Of a DNA stretch of 64,000 nucleotides, positions 11,443 to 22,562 are shown piece after piece. Position 1 is the first letter of the stretch. The number at the start of each line of letters is the position of its first letter. Source of the DNA: Adenophora triphylla var. japonica (taxonomy: Eukaryota > Streptophyta > Magnoliopsida > Asterales > Campanulaceae); NCBI GenBank assembly GCA_022495995.1, contig JAFEMH010002444.1, positions 62,001-126,000 of the forward strand. Direction: 5' to 3'. The notes beneath the pieces are model-generated. The model ran no database searches and had not been told where the DNA came from. It saw only the letters and a program-made list of their open reading frames with translations. The translations under genes and the position numbers were made by a program.

Positions 11443-11800
11443 CCCCTGCCTACCCCCCCCCCCCACGAATTTTTTTTTTTAAAAAAGATCCCTGCCTACC
11501 CCCCCCCCTCCAGCCCCTGCCCTACCACCCCCACCTACCTCCCCACCCCCACCCCCACGAAAAAAAGATTTTTTTTAAAAAAAAGACCCCTGCCTACCCT
11601 CCCCCCCATCCAATCCCTGCCCTACCCCCCCTCCCACCCCCACCCCCACGAAAAATATATTTTTTTAAAAGACCCGCCTTACCCCCCCACATTCACTCGC
11701 CCTACCACCCCCACTCCCCCACAAATTTTTTTTTTACTTATTTTGCATACCCCTACCTACCTACCTACCCCACCCACCCACCCCCCAAAAAAAAAAATTT
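11443..11800. repeat. C-rich minisatellite, CCCCTGCC...CACGAAAAA units
   Basis: Four or five copies of a 60-90-bp unit made of CCCCTGCCTACCC, a C-rich run, CCACGAAAAA and a T/A run with AAAAGACC. One earlier unit lies left of the hAT insertion (10350-10456), so the array was a single block. Proline-rich open frames here are by-products. Confidence 0.8.
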
Positions 11801-12028
11801 AAAGAAGGGTAAATTGGACATTTTATATGCTTTCATTCCATTTCTATAATTTGTATTTTCAAATCAAACATGATTTGTCAAGGAATTGAATGACAATTTC
11901 ATTCCATTTCGTGCCAACCAAACGGAGGGGTTTGACCACTTTTTTTCCATTCCAATTCCTTCAGGAATTCAATTCCATTGACCATTCCATTCCTTCACTT
12001 TTTTACCATCGAACCAAACGGCCCCTTA

Positions 12029-13524
12029 CTTTTTAAAGTGGTGATGGCGTCGGAAAATGGTAATGGTAGCGGTGGCGGCAGGATGGTGGTGGCAATGGCA
12101 GTGGCGGCAGCAGGATGGTGGTGATGTTAATGTTGATTGAAGCAAATGTGAAATTAATGGGTACCCGGGTTACCAGGTAAAAAAATTCATTTGTCCATTA
12201 AAATTATGGGTATCTATTAGGTAATATCCATTAAATCCAATAATTTTATTGGGTTCAAATGGATAATACTCAATAAATCATTTTTAATGGGTTTATGGGT
12301 GGACTAATAGGTTAGGTTCAAATTTGTCGCCCCAAACCTCAATGTGGTTTGCAGCCCATCTATCACCTCAAGTGTGATTTGCAGCAACGGATGCCTTGTG
12401 CAACTTAGACTCCATTTGCTTAGTATAATACGACTTTCGAAAAATGATTTCTAAAAAATAAAAATGTTTTTCGAAAAAATAAAATAATCATGTTTTCGTT
12501 TGTTTCGTAAATGAAAACATTTTCATCTATTTGATAAATTTAAGAAAAATATTTTTCGATGTAAACACAATCTCGGAAAGGGTGGGAAAGTTTGGGTGGG
12601 GAAGGGGTGGAGTAGGGTAGGTGATGAAGATGGGGTAGGTAGGATAGGGTGAAGGTGTGGTGGGGGTGGGGATGGGTGAGGTGGGGTAGGGTGAGGTAGG
12701 TGGGTGTCGGGGTGGTGGTGGTGGTGGTGGTGGTGGTGGGTGGTGGGGGCGAGGGCGATGTGAGAGAGTTGTTAAAATATAATTTTAATATAAGTAAAAA
12801 AATTGATCAGGGTAGTAGGGGTAGGGGCGAATGGGAGAGTTGTTAAAAAAATAATTTTACAATGAGTAAAAAAATTGATGGGGTGGGGGTGGAGGGTGGT
12901 GGGGAGTTGTTAAAAATTAATTTTAATATGAGTAACTTTTTTAAAAGGGGGAGGGGTGTGTGGTGGTGGTGATAAGAGGGGGTGAGGTAGGAGGGTTGTT
13001 GGTGTGGGTAGGGTAAAGGGGGGGTGTGGGTAAGGTAGGGGGTGGTTGTTGTATGTTGAGGATGAAGTAAGTGGGTGGGGGTAGGGTAGGGTGGGATTGA
13101 TGGAGGGTGGAGGTGGATGTGTGGTGGGTAGCGTGGAGTGTATGGGGAGTTGGTTGTGTAAATGAGGCTCCTTTGTTTCGTGTAAAATAACATTTTTCGT
13201 AAAATGATTTTCTAGAAAATAAAAAAGTTTTCTGTAAAATGAAATAAACATGTTTTCTAGTATTTTGTAATAGGGGGTGGAGCCAGGAATGGCAATTCGA
13301 TCGAACCCGATCCGAATCGAAGGCGATCCGAAAAAATATGATTTAATTTGCAATTTTTAAAATTCGACTGGAATCGAATCACATTGTCGATCCGACCGAA
13401 ACCTGATCTGACCCCGACCCGAATACTACTGATTCGACCGAAACTCGATCTAATCCGACCCCAAACCTAAATAAATGGTTAATCTAAAATATAAATTTAA
13501 AAAAAAATTAATATTTCCCTAAAT
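12029..13524. repeat. Low-complexity GGTGGG-rich and GATCCGA-rich repeats
   Basis: 12580-13160 is a G-rich strand of GGGTAGG, GGTGGTGG and GGTGGGG units, with a pure (GGT)n run at about 12712-12738. It is flanked by GAAAATGATTTTCTAGAAAA-like pieces (12430-12560, 13190-13260), which also flank the C-rich block at 19.6-20.3 kb in inverse orientation. 13285-13450 is dense in GATCCGA and GACCGAA. No gene is seen. Confidence 0.6.
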
Positions 13525-13710
13525 TGTATTTATTTATATGATTCGAAAATGGACTAAGATCCCGGGAACAAAATGTCACTAAAGAAAATGTAAACTCTCC
13601 AAAAACACAGTTAATTATCATCTGGGGGAGTTCAGTTTGACACATACTGTATTTGTACACATATACAAAATGATCTTAACAAGAACAAGAAAGTAAGATA
13701 CCTGCATACG

Positions 13711-14166
13711 TCAGACGAGTTCACCTTCCTTGTGTGTGTGAATCACGACGTCAGAAGTTGGGTAAGCAACGCAAGTAAGAACGTACCCTTTCTCCAATTG
13801 CTCCTCGTCTAAAATCGATCCATCTGATTGGTCAACTGACCCCGAAACAATCAACCCTACACATGTACAGCAAGCACCTGCCCTACACGAGTAGGGCAGT
13901 TCAAGTCCTGCACTTTCAGCTGAATCGAGGATGTAAGTATCATCAGGGGCATCAAACTCGTTTTCTTCTCCGTTTGGTCCTACGAGCTTCACTTTGTGTA
14001 CTGCCATTGTCCTTAGTCTTGATGAGGAAGAAGTTTTTATGCCAAGTTGTTTGGAAAAAGTCTTCACGGAAGTAAAAGATGGCCATGGAGTCTTTATTTG
14101 CACGGGGGATCTGGTTGGGCATGGACACGTGAAAAGGATGGGTGAAGAGATGCTCGCAGATGACAT
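13711..14166 (-). CDS. Plastid [2Fe-2S] ferredoxin, root (non-photosynthetic) type
   Basis: The 151-residue product is a precursor of plant-type ferredoxin, a one-electron carrier in plastids. Residues 1 to about 50 are Ser/Thr/Pro-rich and basic with few acids, as in a chloroplast transit peptide. The mature part starts around [17 protein letters not shown]. The iron-sulphur loop reads CRAGACCTC with the fourth ligand at LTC, giving CX4CX2CX29C. The SCRAGAC form, the [11 protein letters not shown] segment and the HTHKEG end are typical of root-type ferredoxins (Arabidopsis FD3-like), which serve nitrite and sulphite reduction fed by root FNR; that subtype is inferred from these residues. The first in-frame ATG is used; the frame is open 9 nt further to a TTTAG, a good 3' splice acceptor after a T8 tract, so the 5' leader probably contains an intron. 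The coding part is uninterrupted and intact. Confidence 0.93.
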   Translation of the reverse strand: MSSASISSPILFTCPCPTRSPVQIKTPWPSFTSVKTFSKQLGIKTSSSSRLRTMAVHKVKLVGPNGEENEFDAPDDTYILDSAESAGLELPYSCRAGACCTCVGLIVSGSVDQSDGSILDEEQLEKGYVLTCVAYPTSDVVIHTHKEGELV

Positions 14167-14174
14167 GTTTAACA

Positions 14175-14195
14175 CTAAACATAGATTAAAAAAAA
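14175..14195 (-). promoter_or_regulatory. Probable 3' splice acceptor in the ferredoxin leader
   Basis: On the minus strand an eight-T tract is followed by AATCTATGTTTAG, nine bases before the ferredoxin ATG. This is a canonical polypyrimidine tract plus AG and suggests a 5' UTR intron. The donor is unknown; a candidate leader exon lies at about 18984-19115. Confidence 0.45.
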
Positions 14196-14215
14196 TGATT
14201 ATTCAATAGAGATCA

Positions 14216-14706
14216 AAACTTCAAAGGAACTACAGTTACTACATTGCTATGATCCCCAAAATATAAAGACCATACAATAAGACCACTATATATTTCAAAT
14301 ATGGCTCAATATAAGTTCAATGAGTTTGAGGAGCCATAAATCCTTTACATTGTAAAGAATGATATCACTACATTTACAATTACACAAAGCAAACACTACT
14401 CGATTCCTGAAGTGGGTCGGTGAAAGAAAATCTAAAACAGAACAAACGTGATTGGTTGTTTACACATACCAATCCATCATCGACATATGTAACAGGTTTT
14501 GCCATGAAGAATGTAAACTGCAGGTATGAGCAACTGAGCAGAATTTCATCAACAAATCTTCAGTGAAAAGCACAACAATTAAATAAGAAATCAGGGGGGG
14601 AGGGGGACAAGAAATAAAGATCTCCAGTTATCACAAAATTAAGCTTTATAACTAAAAGACCGTTCACCAATGAAATTTTTTGAGAAGAAAATCTGCTTAC
14701 TACTTA
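14216..14706. other. Non-coding DNA upstream of the ferredoxin CDS
   Basis: No second gene is seen. If the leader intron exists this is its 3' portion. Confidence 0.4.
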
Positions 14707-14946
14707 CTCCCTCCGTCCCTAAGTGAATGTCCATAAACATCTTTGAGAAACATTTTTGTTGTTTCATAAGTAATTATAATAATTACATAAACACCATTAA
14801 CAATCTCACCAATTGACACCATGATTGTATGTGTTTATTAGAACATAATGTTTGATGAGGGAGCATTTAGTAATTCTCTAGAGAAAAGGACATTCGTTTA
14901 GGGACAAATATTGGGAAAATGGACATTGATATAGGGACGAGGGGAG
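14707..14946. mobile_element. Stowaway-type MITE
   Basis: CTCCCTCCGTCCCTAAGTGA to AGGGACGAGGGGAG with TA on both sides. Confidence 0.83.
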
Positions 14947-15302
14947 TATGTATTTACACAGAGATCAACTTGATAATATTTTGGGGGAGTGAAGTTAATT
15001 GGTGTGTCAAGACATTGTAATGATGCAACGTAACCAAGCACTCATTTCATTCACATACACAGATTAGTCGCAGGTCCCAAATTTTTAACAGAATATAGAA
15101 AGACATGAAATTCTGCAGGTTTTGGTGATATTTGCACTTCATCACTAAGAACATGAATTAGCTCAAACTCTCCCCAATCTCTCTATTCCTAGCTAATCCA
15201 AAATACAGAACCAATCATGTTGTTGTGACATTCGGCAAGATTAACTACTTCCATTTTGTATTGAAGTATCACCATAAGGTGCATATCAACTCTAGTTTCT
15301 TA

Positions 15303-15551
15303 CTCCCTCCGTCCCAAAATGAATGTCTAAAAAAAAAAGAAAAACAAAAACAAAGTGAATGTCATATTTTTTGGAGAAGTCACAAAATCATCCATCATCA
15401 AAAAAACAAGTTCCAATTCACACTTACACTCATGATTCAATACATTGAGATCGTTAAGGGTATTTATGTACTTACGCTACTAAAAATGCTTGATTCCCAG
15501 CTTTGTTAAATCTCCTTGTTAGATTTGGACATTCATTTGAGACGGACGGAG
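15303..15551. mobile_element. Stowaway-type MITE
   Basis: CTCCCTCCGTCCCAAAATGA to CATTTGAGACGGACGGAG, TA-flanked. The spacer between this and the previous copy (14947-15302) shows nothing else. Confidence 0.85.
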
Positions 15552-15729
15552 TACATCTTATGGTGCATCCTCTGTCTAGGCATCTCCTTTACATGGTCCT
15601 AATTAAGAATTAATTCTTCCTTTTCAGGTCAATATGATTATGCAGGTAAGCTTGTCTAACCAAGAATAACATGAGAATTAAAAAAAAAAAAAAAAAAAAA
15701 AGCATAAAAGAACAGCAGCATCCTATATA

Positions 15730-15970
15730 CTCCCTCCGTCCCATAACAAATGTTACGTCTTTCCCTCTTGAGCGTCCCATAACAAATGTTATCATCCCAA
15801 AAAGTCAATGAGACCCACTTGTCACACTCACAATAACAATTAGCAACCTATTTACTATTTTCTGACCCACTTCTCTCTCCTACTTTACTTTTCATATTTA
15901 CAACACCTTACTTTTTCCTTAATTTCCAAGCGTTCAATTTTAGTACACATTTGTTATGAGGCAGAGGGAG
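15730..15970. mobile_element. Stowaway-type MITE
   Basis: CTCCCTCCGTCCCATAACAA to TTGTTATGAGGCAGAGGGAG with TA duplication. Confidence 0.87.
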
Positions 15971-16320
15971 TATATGTTGATATGTATTATTGGTAATCAA
16001 CCTATCAACCTAAGTAAGAGAAAACAAGCGACTCCTCTTTTAGGAATATTTCCAGTTCATTCAGTATTCTTTATTAGAAGCACCTGGAGATGACCAAAAT
16101 GGGCTCAAATTCGTGGGAGGTCCGCACGGACCGTTGCCCGCGGCCCGTGCCCGTCCAGCCCGTGGCCCGTAACCCATCTAGCCCGCTTTTCATACGGGGA
16201 CGGGCTTGGATCAAAGAAATCCGTACGAACCGGGCTTTGGCCCGTGGATCAGAAGATCCGTTTGGTCCGTGGCCCGTTTGGCCCGTTATCAAAGAGGTCC
16301 GCACGGACCTGTTTGAATTC

Positions 16321-17000
16321 TAAACCCTAAACCCTATATTCTAAACCCTAAACCCTATATACCCCATACCCTAACCCCTATACCTTAAATCATATTTATA
16401 CCCCATACCCTAAAGTATATACCTCTATACCCTAAACCTTGTAATATATACCACTCACTAAACACTAAACCCTAAACCCTATATATCCCATACCCTAACC
16501 CATACCTTAAACTATATGTCATATACCTTATACCTTACTCCCTCCGTCCCACATTAGCTTACCCATTTACTGTTGAGAACGAAAAATAAGGAGTGAATAT
16601 ATATAATGTTATTAAAGTAGGAGTTGTGAATGGGTAGGAGCGAGAAAGTGGGGTAGAGAATAGTAAGTGGATAGTTGTTGTGCGCATGACAAGTGGGTCC
16701 CATGAATAAAGAAGTATTAAAAAGTTTCCTTTTTAGGAAAGTGGGACTTTAAAGTGGGACGCCCAAAATAGCAAAATGGGTAAGATTTTATGGGACGGAG
16801 GGAGTATACCTTATACCTTATACCATATATCATAAACCATTTATCATATACCTTATACCCTAAACCATACCTTAAACTATATGCCATATACCTTATACCT
16901 TATATCATATATCATAAACCATTTACCATATACCTTATACCCTAAACCATTTATCATATATCTTATACCCTAAACCCTATATTACATATCCTAAATTCCA
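16321..17000. repeat. Interstitial telomere-like (AAACCCT) and TACCCTATA repeats
   Basis: Perfect plant telomere units (CTAAACCCTAAACCCT) occur at 16320-16360 and 16460-16480, then grade into degenerate ATACCCTAAACC, TATACCTTATACC and CATATACC units. A Stowaway MITE at 16538-16804 splits the block. Confidence 0.85.
16538..16804. mobile_element. Stowaway-type MITE inside telomere-like repeats
   Basis: CTCCCTCCGTCCCACATTAG to TTTTATGGGACGGAGGGAG with TA duplication; the telomere-like sequence resumes directly on the other side. Confidence 0.88.
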
Positions 17001-17229
17001 TGCATATCCTAAATCATTACCAAATAAGTAAAGAAATGTTTACTAATATTATTGATAATTGAATATTACATAATAGTAATAATTAAGAGAAAAATATTTA
17101 ATAATAATAAGTTAACCTTTAGAAAATATTAATAATGCTTTTACTTTACCCCAACCCCTAAATTATTTACCATATTGCTCAAACTGACAAGCAACAAAAA
17201 AATTAAAAATCTTACTCTAAGACGTAGAG

Positions 17230-18300
17230 AGTAAAAAAAGTCTAAAATATTATTTTCTGCTCAATAAAAAAATTAATAAAAAATAAAAATAAATAAAGGA
17301 TAGTCTGTCCCTCTTTTCTTTCATAAACTTTTATTTGTTTAGCTTTTTTCTATCTTTTTTTATATACATTTTTGTAAAAAAAAATCACTAATAAAAAATG
17401 TCTAAAATATTATTTCCTAGTCAATAAAAAATAAATATAGGATAGTCCGTCCCTCTTTTCTTCTATATATTTTCATTTGTTTAGCTTTTTTCTATCTTTT
17501 TTTATATACCTTTTTGTAAAAAAAATCACTAATAAACAAAGTTTAAAATATTATTTCCTAGTCAATAAAAAAATAAAAATAAATAAAGGATAGTCCGTCC
17601 CTCTTTTCTTTTATATACTTTAAATTGTTTAGTTTTTTTCTATCTTTTTTAAATACCTTTTTGTAAAAAAAACACTAATAAACAAAGTCTAAAATATTAT
17701 TTCCTAGTCAATAAAAAATTAATAAAAAAATAAAAATAAATAAAGGATAGTCCGTCCCTCTTTTCTTTTATATACTTTAAATTGTTTAGTTTTTTTCTAT
17801 CTTATTTTAAATACCTTTTTGTAAAAAAATCACTAATAAAAAAAGTCTAAAATATTATTTTCTAGTCAATAAAAAATTAAGAGAAAATAAAAATAAATAT
17901 AGGGTAGTCCGTCACTCTATTCTTCTATATACTTTCATTTGTTTAACTTTTTTCTATCTTTTTTTATATACTTTTTTGTAAAAAAAATCACTAATAAACA
18001 AAGTCTAAAATATTATTTCCTACTCAATAAAAAATTAATGAATAAATAAAAATAAATAAAGGATATTTTTTCTATATTTTTTATATACCTTTTTGTAAAA
18101 AAAAAAATCACAAATAAACAAAGTCTAAAATTATTTCCTTGTCAATAAAAAATTAAAAGAAAATAAAAAATAAATATAGGGTAGTCCGTCCCTCTTTTCT
18201 TTTATATACTTTCATTTGTTTAGTTTTTTTTTTATCTTTTTTTTATATATAAAACAACTAATTTTCTTATGTCTAAGTGATTTTATATTTTAACAAATAG
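17230..18300. repeat. Satellite-like tandem array, seven copies of about 120-160 bp
   Basis: Each unit starts near AGTCTAAAATATTATTTCCT (about 17241, 17401, 17542, 17688, 17846, 18004, 18124) and continues with GATAGTCCGTCCCTCTTTTC, a TTTATATACTTT segment and TATACCTTTTTGTAAAAAAA. Spacing is 160, 141, 146, 158, 158 and 120 bp. Units diverge mostly by A/T-run length. Confidence 0.9.
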
Positions 18301-18983
18301 CTTATTAAATACAAAATTTGTTTTTATTTTTTCCATATTTTTTCTTTTTTAAAAAAAAAATTAAAAAAAAATTAAAAAAAAATAGGAACCCGTTTGGCCC
18401 GTGGATTGATCCGTACGGCCCAAACGGGCGGGCTTGGACATCCAAATTGGGACGGGACGGGTTTAGGCCCGTTTCATCAAACGGGCTGACCCCCGCCCGC
18501 GGATTGGTCCGTATTTGGCCATCACCAAAGCATCTCCAATAAATTTACACAATGTTTGGATTTTCAAAACACACCATCAGAGTTGTCAAATTATTCAAAT
18601 CACCATTACGCCAAGGAAGCGATTATATTCAAGTATTACACATGGTTTTAACTTTTATTTCTTCATTGGAAATATTGGCAAAAATCAATACAAATCATCA
18701 AAGGCGTAAATGTGTCCCAAATAAGAATAAAGCCAATAATCAACAATGAATAAACCAAAATAGGCATTACCCATTAACAAAAAACATACCCAATTGCAGA
18801 ATAACAAGAACAAATTAAAATATAAAAAAAATAAAAACATACCAAGATGGACAATTAAAGAATCAACAGCAGGCAGGTAAAATAATTAACAAGGAATGAT
18901 AAAACTGAAATATATAAGGGATCAATCAATTAGATGTATGATCAACAATGGAAAAAACAAATTTAAATAAAAAGAGGCTAACC

Positions 18984-19115
18984 TGAAGAGAGAGAGACAG
19001 AGAGAAAGATTTGTGGAGAGGAGACGGAAGGGGTTTGAATTTGAATGAGGGAAGGGAACAAAAGAGGAGAGGGGTGGCGTCGAATCACGTGATGGCTTCT
19101 GCTTCCCGCTCGGCC
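18984..19115 (-). other. Candidate 5' leader exon (CT-rich)
   Basis: The minus strand shows a CT-rich leader-like stretch ending CTCTCTCTTCAG before GTTAGCC, a usable donor. Nothing downstream on this strand until the ferredoxin acceptor at 14175 competes for it, so it could be the first ferredoxin exon with a 4.8-kb intron full of transposons. This is inference; it could equally be a remnant of another promoter. The Tourist-like element at 19125 starts just upstream. Confidence 0.25.
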
Positions 19116-19124
19116 GCTCCAGAA

Positions 19125-20501
19125 GGCTCCGTTTGTTTCGGGAGAATGTTTCTCCAAAAAATAATTTCTCACCGAAAAATGTAGAAAAACATTATTTTTC
19201 AATAAATATTTTTCCATTTTCTAAATAAAATGATTTGTTAATTTTTCATAAGTAATACTCCCTCCGTCCCATAGAACATTACACGTTTACTATTGAGAAC
19301 GGAAAATAAAACGTTTACTATTGAGAACGAAAAATAAGGAATAATGTTATTAAAGTAGGTGTTGTGAGTGGGAGGAGAGAGAATGAGTGGAGAGAATAGT
19401 AAATTATAATGGTGTTGTGAGTATTAAAATAATGTAGGAGAGAGAATGAGTGGAGAGAATAGTGATTTAAGGTTTCCTTTTTAGGAAAGTGGGACTTTAA
19501 AGAGGGACGCCCAAAATAGCAAAAGGGGTAATGTTCTATGGGACGGAGGGAGTATAGTAATATTTTTAGAAAAATAGTAACATCCTCACACACAAACAAA
19601 ACCAACGTACGTTACACAAACCACATCAACCACCCCATACCTCATCTCTTATAAAAAATTATTTATACTAAAATTATTTTTTACAATTCTCCCACCCCCT
19701 CACCACCATCACCACCACCACCACCACCACCACCACCACCACTACTCCCTCTCGGGTCAAAAAAAATATTTAATCATTTTAAATTTATTTTTAACAACTC
19801 TCCACTCCCACCACTACCATCACCTCAAGGTTAAAAAATATTTTTTTATTTATTATAAAATTATATTTCAGCTACTCTACTCTCTCAAGCAAATTTTTTT
19901 ATTCATATTAAAATTATTTTTTAACAAACCTCACCATCGCCACCAACCCCTCTCCCACGATCAAATTTTTTAAAAATTATAATTAAATTAATTTATTTTT
20001 TAACAATTTCCCCACCCAACCCCACTCTCCTACTCTCGGCTACCCACCCTCCTCCCCCCTACACTCTTGGCTACCCACCCTACCCCACACCTACCCCCAC
20101 CGCCACACCCTACCCTATCACCACCCTAGCCTACCATCATTTTACCCTTTACATTTCCCCCACCACCCTACCCTACCCCTACCCCTACCCTACCCCACAT
20201 CCACCCACCTCACCCCTATTAAATCCCTACCTCCTACCCTACCACCCCACCTCCATCACCCTATCCAACCATATCTATTTTAACTTATCTTAAATTGTGT
20301 TTATTTTAACTTATCTTAAATTGTGTTTATATTGATAAATATTTTCATTAAAGACACGAAAATATTTTTTGGATAACATTTTCCTTACCAAACTGTCGAA
20401 AACATGTTTATGTAATTTTTCGAAAAACATTTTCATTTTTCGAAATTTTTTTTACGTGAAATCATTTTCCAGAAGTCGTTTTACGCGAAATAAACGGAGC
20501 C
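19125..20501. mobile_element. PIF/Harbinger-like element (GGCTCCGTTTGTTTCG ends)
   Basis: Left end GGCTCCGTTTGTTTCG, right end CGCGAAATAAACGGAGCC, inverted, with AGAAAATGATTT-type subterminal repeats. The flanking trinucleotides are GAA and TAA, so the three-base duplication is not perfect. The centre is C-rich (CACCACC runs at 19701-19743; CCTACCCC units at 20030-20260). A Stowaway MITE lies in the left arm. Confidence 0.65.
19258..19552. mobile_element. Stowaway-type MITE with internal 30-bp duplication
   Basis: CTCCCTCCGTCCCATAGAAC to TTCTATGGGACGGAGGGAG, TA-flanked. ACGTTTACTATTGAGAACG is present twice in tandem near the left end, a copy-specific duplication. Confidence 0.9.
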
Positions 20502-20968
20502 TAAATTGAAATTTCGTAACGTTACATGATTTAATTTATGCATTCTATTCTTTCAACATTTAATGATTTTATTTTTCATAAAAAAAAACATTTATTGATT
20601 GTATTCATAAATTTAATGTGATATGTTAATACCCAAGAATTCTTGTTTATTTAGGCATGTCAGACGTCCGAAACTTTGCTTAGTTCTTTTTTTGAGATAA
20701 TTTCTTCAATTAATCAAGTGACCTTTTTTTGTTCATTCCAAATAAGTCTCATTTTCAGATAGTGATATAATATTAATATAAATTTATCGTAAGTAATGTA
20801 CGATAAGTAAAGGCGTATTTTATTTCTTAAATAATTTCTTATTCTCATAATAAATGTTTCACTTTCGTTTTTAATATGTAAAAAGATAAATGTCGTATTT
20901 TTAATTAAATTTATAAATTTAATCATTTTACTATTGTCTGTACAAATTAGTAATACATACAATATTTC
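20502..20968. other. Gene-free AT-rich spacer
   Basis: Open frames on the minus strand here have no recognisable domains and AT-rich composition; nothing else is seen. Confidence 0.5.
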
Positions 20969-20976
20969 ATAAAAAC

Positions 20977-21701
20977 TAGGGGTGTAAACGGTTCGGTTTA
21001 GCTCGATTTGGGAAAATTTTAGAGCTAAACCGCTAGTATCGATTTGGAGAAATTTCAAACCGAGCTAAACCACAAAAAAATTCAAACCGAGCTAAGCTAA
21101 ACCGCCAAGGTTCGGTTTAGCTCGATCTAAACCGCGGTTTAAAGATAGATTACGGACCAAACAACAATCTTAAAACAATCTTCAGTACCTCATTGAGCTC
21201 AACAGAAACAAATTGCAAAACCCATTTACTCTTCAAACTTCAAATTTCTTCAAATATTTGCTCAAAATTGATGATTCGAGCTTGATAATCTTGGATAAAA
21301 GAAAGTATATGGGATGGGAATCAATATTTAGTGAGGAAGAAGGAATGATTTTGTGGTTTGATGAGATAAATTTTAGAGAGAGAGAGAGAGAGAGAGCTTG
21401 GGCCGAAAGAAATGCTAGGGTAAGGAGATTGTGAGAAAATCCCTAGCAAATTGCACTTTGGCCCCTTGTTTACCAGATTTTTTATAATGTAAGTTAGCTC
21501 GGTTTCATAGCTCGGTTTGGCGGTTCGGTTCCATAGCTCGGTTTGGCGGTTCGGTTTAGCTCGGTTCGGCTTGGCACCCTCAAACCGCAAGCTAAACCGA
21601 ACCATGTGATTTGTAATTTTTATAAATCGAACTAAACCACTTAAATAAAAAAACCGAGCTAAACCCCACAATTTAGCTCGGTTTAACCACTTACACCCCT
21701 A
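20977..21701. mobile_element. hAT MITE with perfect 8-bp duplication (TAGGGGTGTAA ends)
   Basis: Left end TAGGGGTGTAAACGG and right end CCACTTACACCCCTA are inverted, and ATAAAAAC lies directly outside both (20969-20976, 21702-21709). The arms consist of GGTTCGGTTTAGCTCG repeats in opposite orientations. A short GA run sits at 21377-21396. It is non-coding. Confidence 0.9.
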
Positions 21702-21754
21702 ATAAAAACATTTATAATCCAATGTAAACAAAACATGAAAATATTAGTTTGATA

Positions 21755-22554
21755 CAGGGCCGGTCCTGACATTTTAGGGGCCTTGTTTGAAAGTAAAACT
21801 TAGGCCCTAAATATAACTACAAAAATAATAGTGTATATATTTGCTCGTCATTTTTTTTTTATCGTGTTTCATGACCAGATTTATATTTTTTAATTTTAGA
21901 ACCAGTAATTGAAAATTTTAAGTATGAAAATATTAAAGAGTATGGTGGTGTGGCTGCCAAAAGTTATGGAAGATGATTATAATTGTGTCACTGCAATCGT
22001 CTCCGAAATTCTGCTCGTAATATCACGGTTATTGCAGTGGCCATTGAAATGTCAAAAGTTGAAATCTTAGAGGACAATGTGAGCACACCAATCGAAAGTT
22101 TGATGAAAAATGGGCAAGGAGTTTGGCTAATTAAATTTTAGTAGTTTAGAAAGAAAAAAACGTTTGTGAGGGATGCGTTATGGAGAATAATGAAATAAAG
22201 ATGACTAAACGTACGTAGTTGTTGATATAAATAATTTAAAACAAATTAGGTTTTGATTTTATTTTTTTTAAGAAAAATATTATTTAGGTTTGTTGAAAAA
22301 ATAAAATTGTAGATTTCAAATACAACCTTATTACCCAATTGAATTGAAGTTGCATATACAACATACAATACTACTCCTCCATTCCAAAATGAATGTAATT
22401 TTTTTCAAATTTACTCTTAATCAAAAATATTTTTTTTTCTTTTTACACTTATTTTGAAACGAAAGTAGTAATATAATTCAAAAAATTTGGGGCCCCTTCA
22501 AAATTTGAGGCCCGGAGCGATCGCTCACCCCGGACACCCTAAGAGCCGGCCCTG
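21755..22554. mobile_element. hAT element with perfect 8-bp duplication (CAGGGCCGG ends)
   Basis: Left end CAGGGCCGGTCCTGACA, right end AGAGCCGGCCCTG, inverted. GTTTGATA flanks both sides (21747-21754, 22555-22562). The interior has no transposase. A short Stowaway-like piece lies at 22374-22468. Confidence 0.9.
22374..22468. mobile_element. Short degenerate Stowaway-like piece
   Basis: CTCCTCCATTCCAAAATGAA to ATTTTGAAACGAAAGTAG between TA dinucleotides; under 100 bp and mutated at the ends. Confidence 0.5.
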
Positions 22555-22562
22555 GTTTGATA

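Larger units (their letters stand above)
10120..12025. mobile_element. Tourist (PIF/Harbinger) element with nested insertions
   Basis: The left end GGGCCGTTTGGTTCG and right end CGAACCAAACGGCCC(C) are inverted, and both are flanked by TTA (10117-10119, 12026-12028), the PIF/Harbinger target. Subterminal GGAATGGAATGG and CATTCCATTCC tracts are inverted too. The centre is a C-rich minisatellite into which a hAT element (10457-11442) has inserted. No transposase is present. Confidence 0.85.
16086..18526. mobile_element. MULE-like composite element packed with tandem repeats
   Basis: Inverted ends GGAGATGACCAAA and TTTGGCCATCACC are followed inward by GC-rich arms of CCCGTTTGGCCCGT-type repeats (16120-16310, 18390-18510). 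Flanking nonamers GAAGCACCT (16077-16085) and AAAGCATCT (18527-18535) match at 7 of 9, consistent with an aged Mutator-type duplication. Between the arms lie telomere-like repeats, a Stowaway MITE and a seven-copy tandem array. No transposase or captured gene is recognised. Confidence 0.6.

Noticed and set aside
11440..11802. Proline-rich 120-codon frame
   Set aside because: Product of the C-rich minisatellite in the Tourist element; no start context or domain.
12843..13353. Two overlapping minus-strand proline/threonine-rich frames
   Set aside because: Low-complexity GGTGGG repeats read in reverse.
14166..14175. Ferredoxin start three codons upstream of the ATG
   Set aside because: That codon is GTG; the ATG at 14164-14166 follows a good splice acceptor and gives a normal transit peptide.
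16321..16530. A chromosome end
   Set aside because: Telomere-type units are few and degenerate, and unique genes lie on both sides; it is interstitial.
17230..18300. Tandem array as a CRISPR
   Set aside because: Units of 120-160 bp repeat in full without unique spacers, and the genome is a plant.
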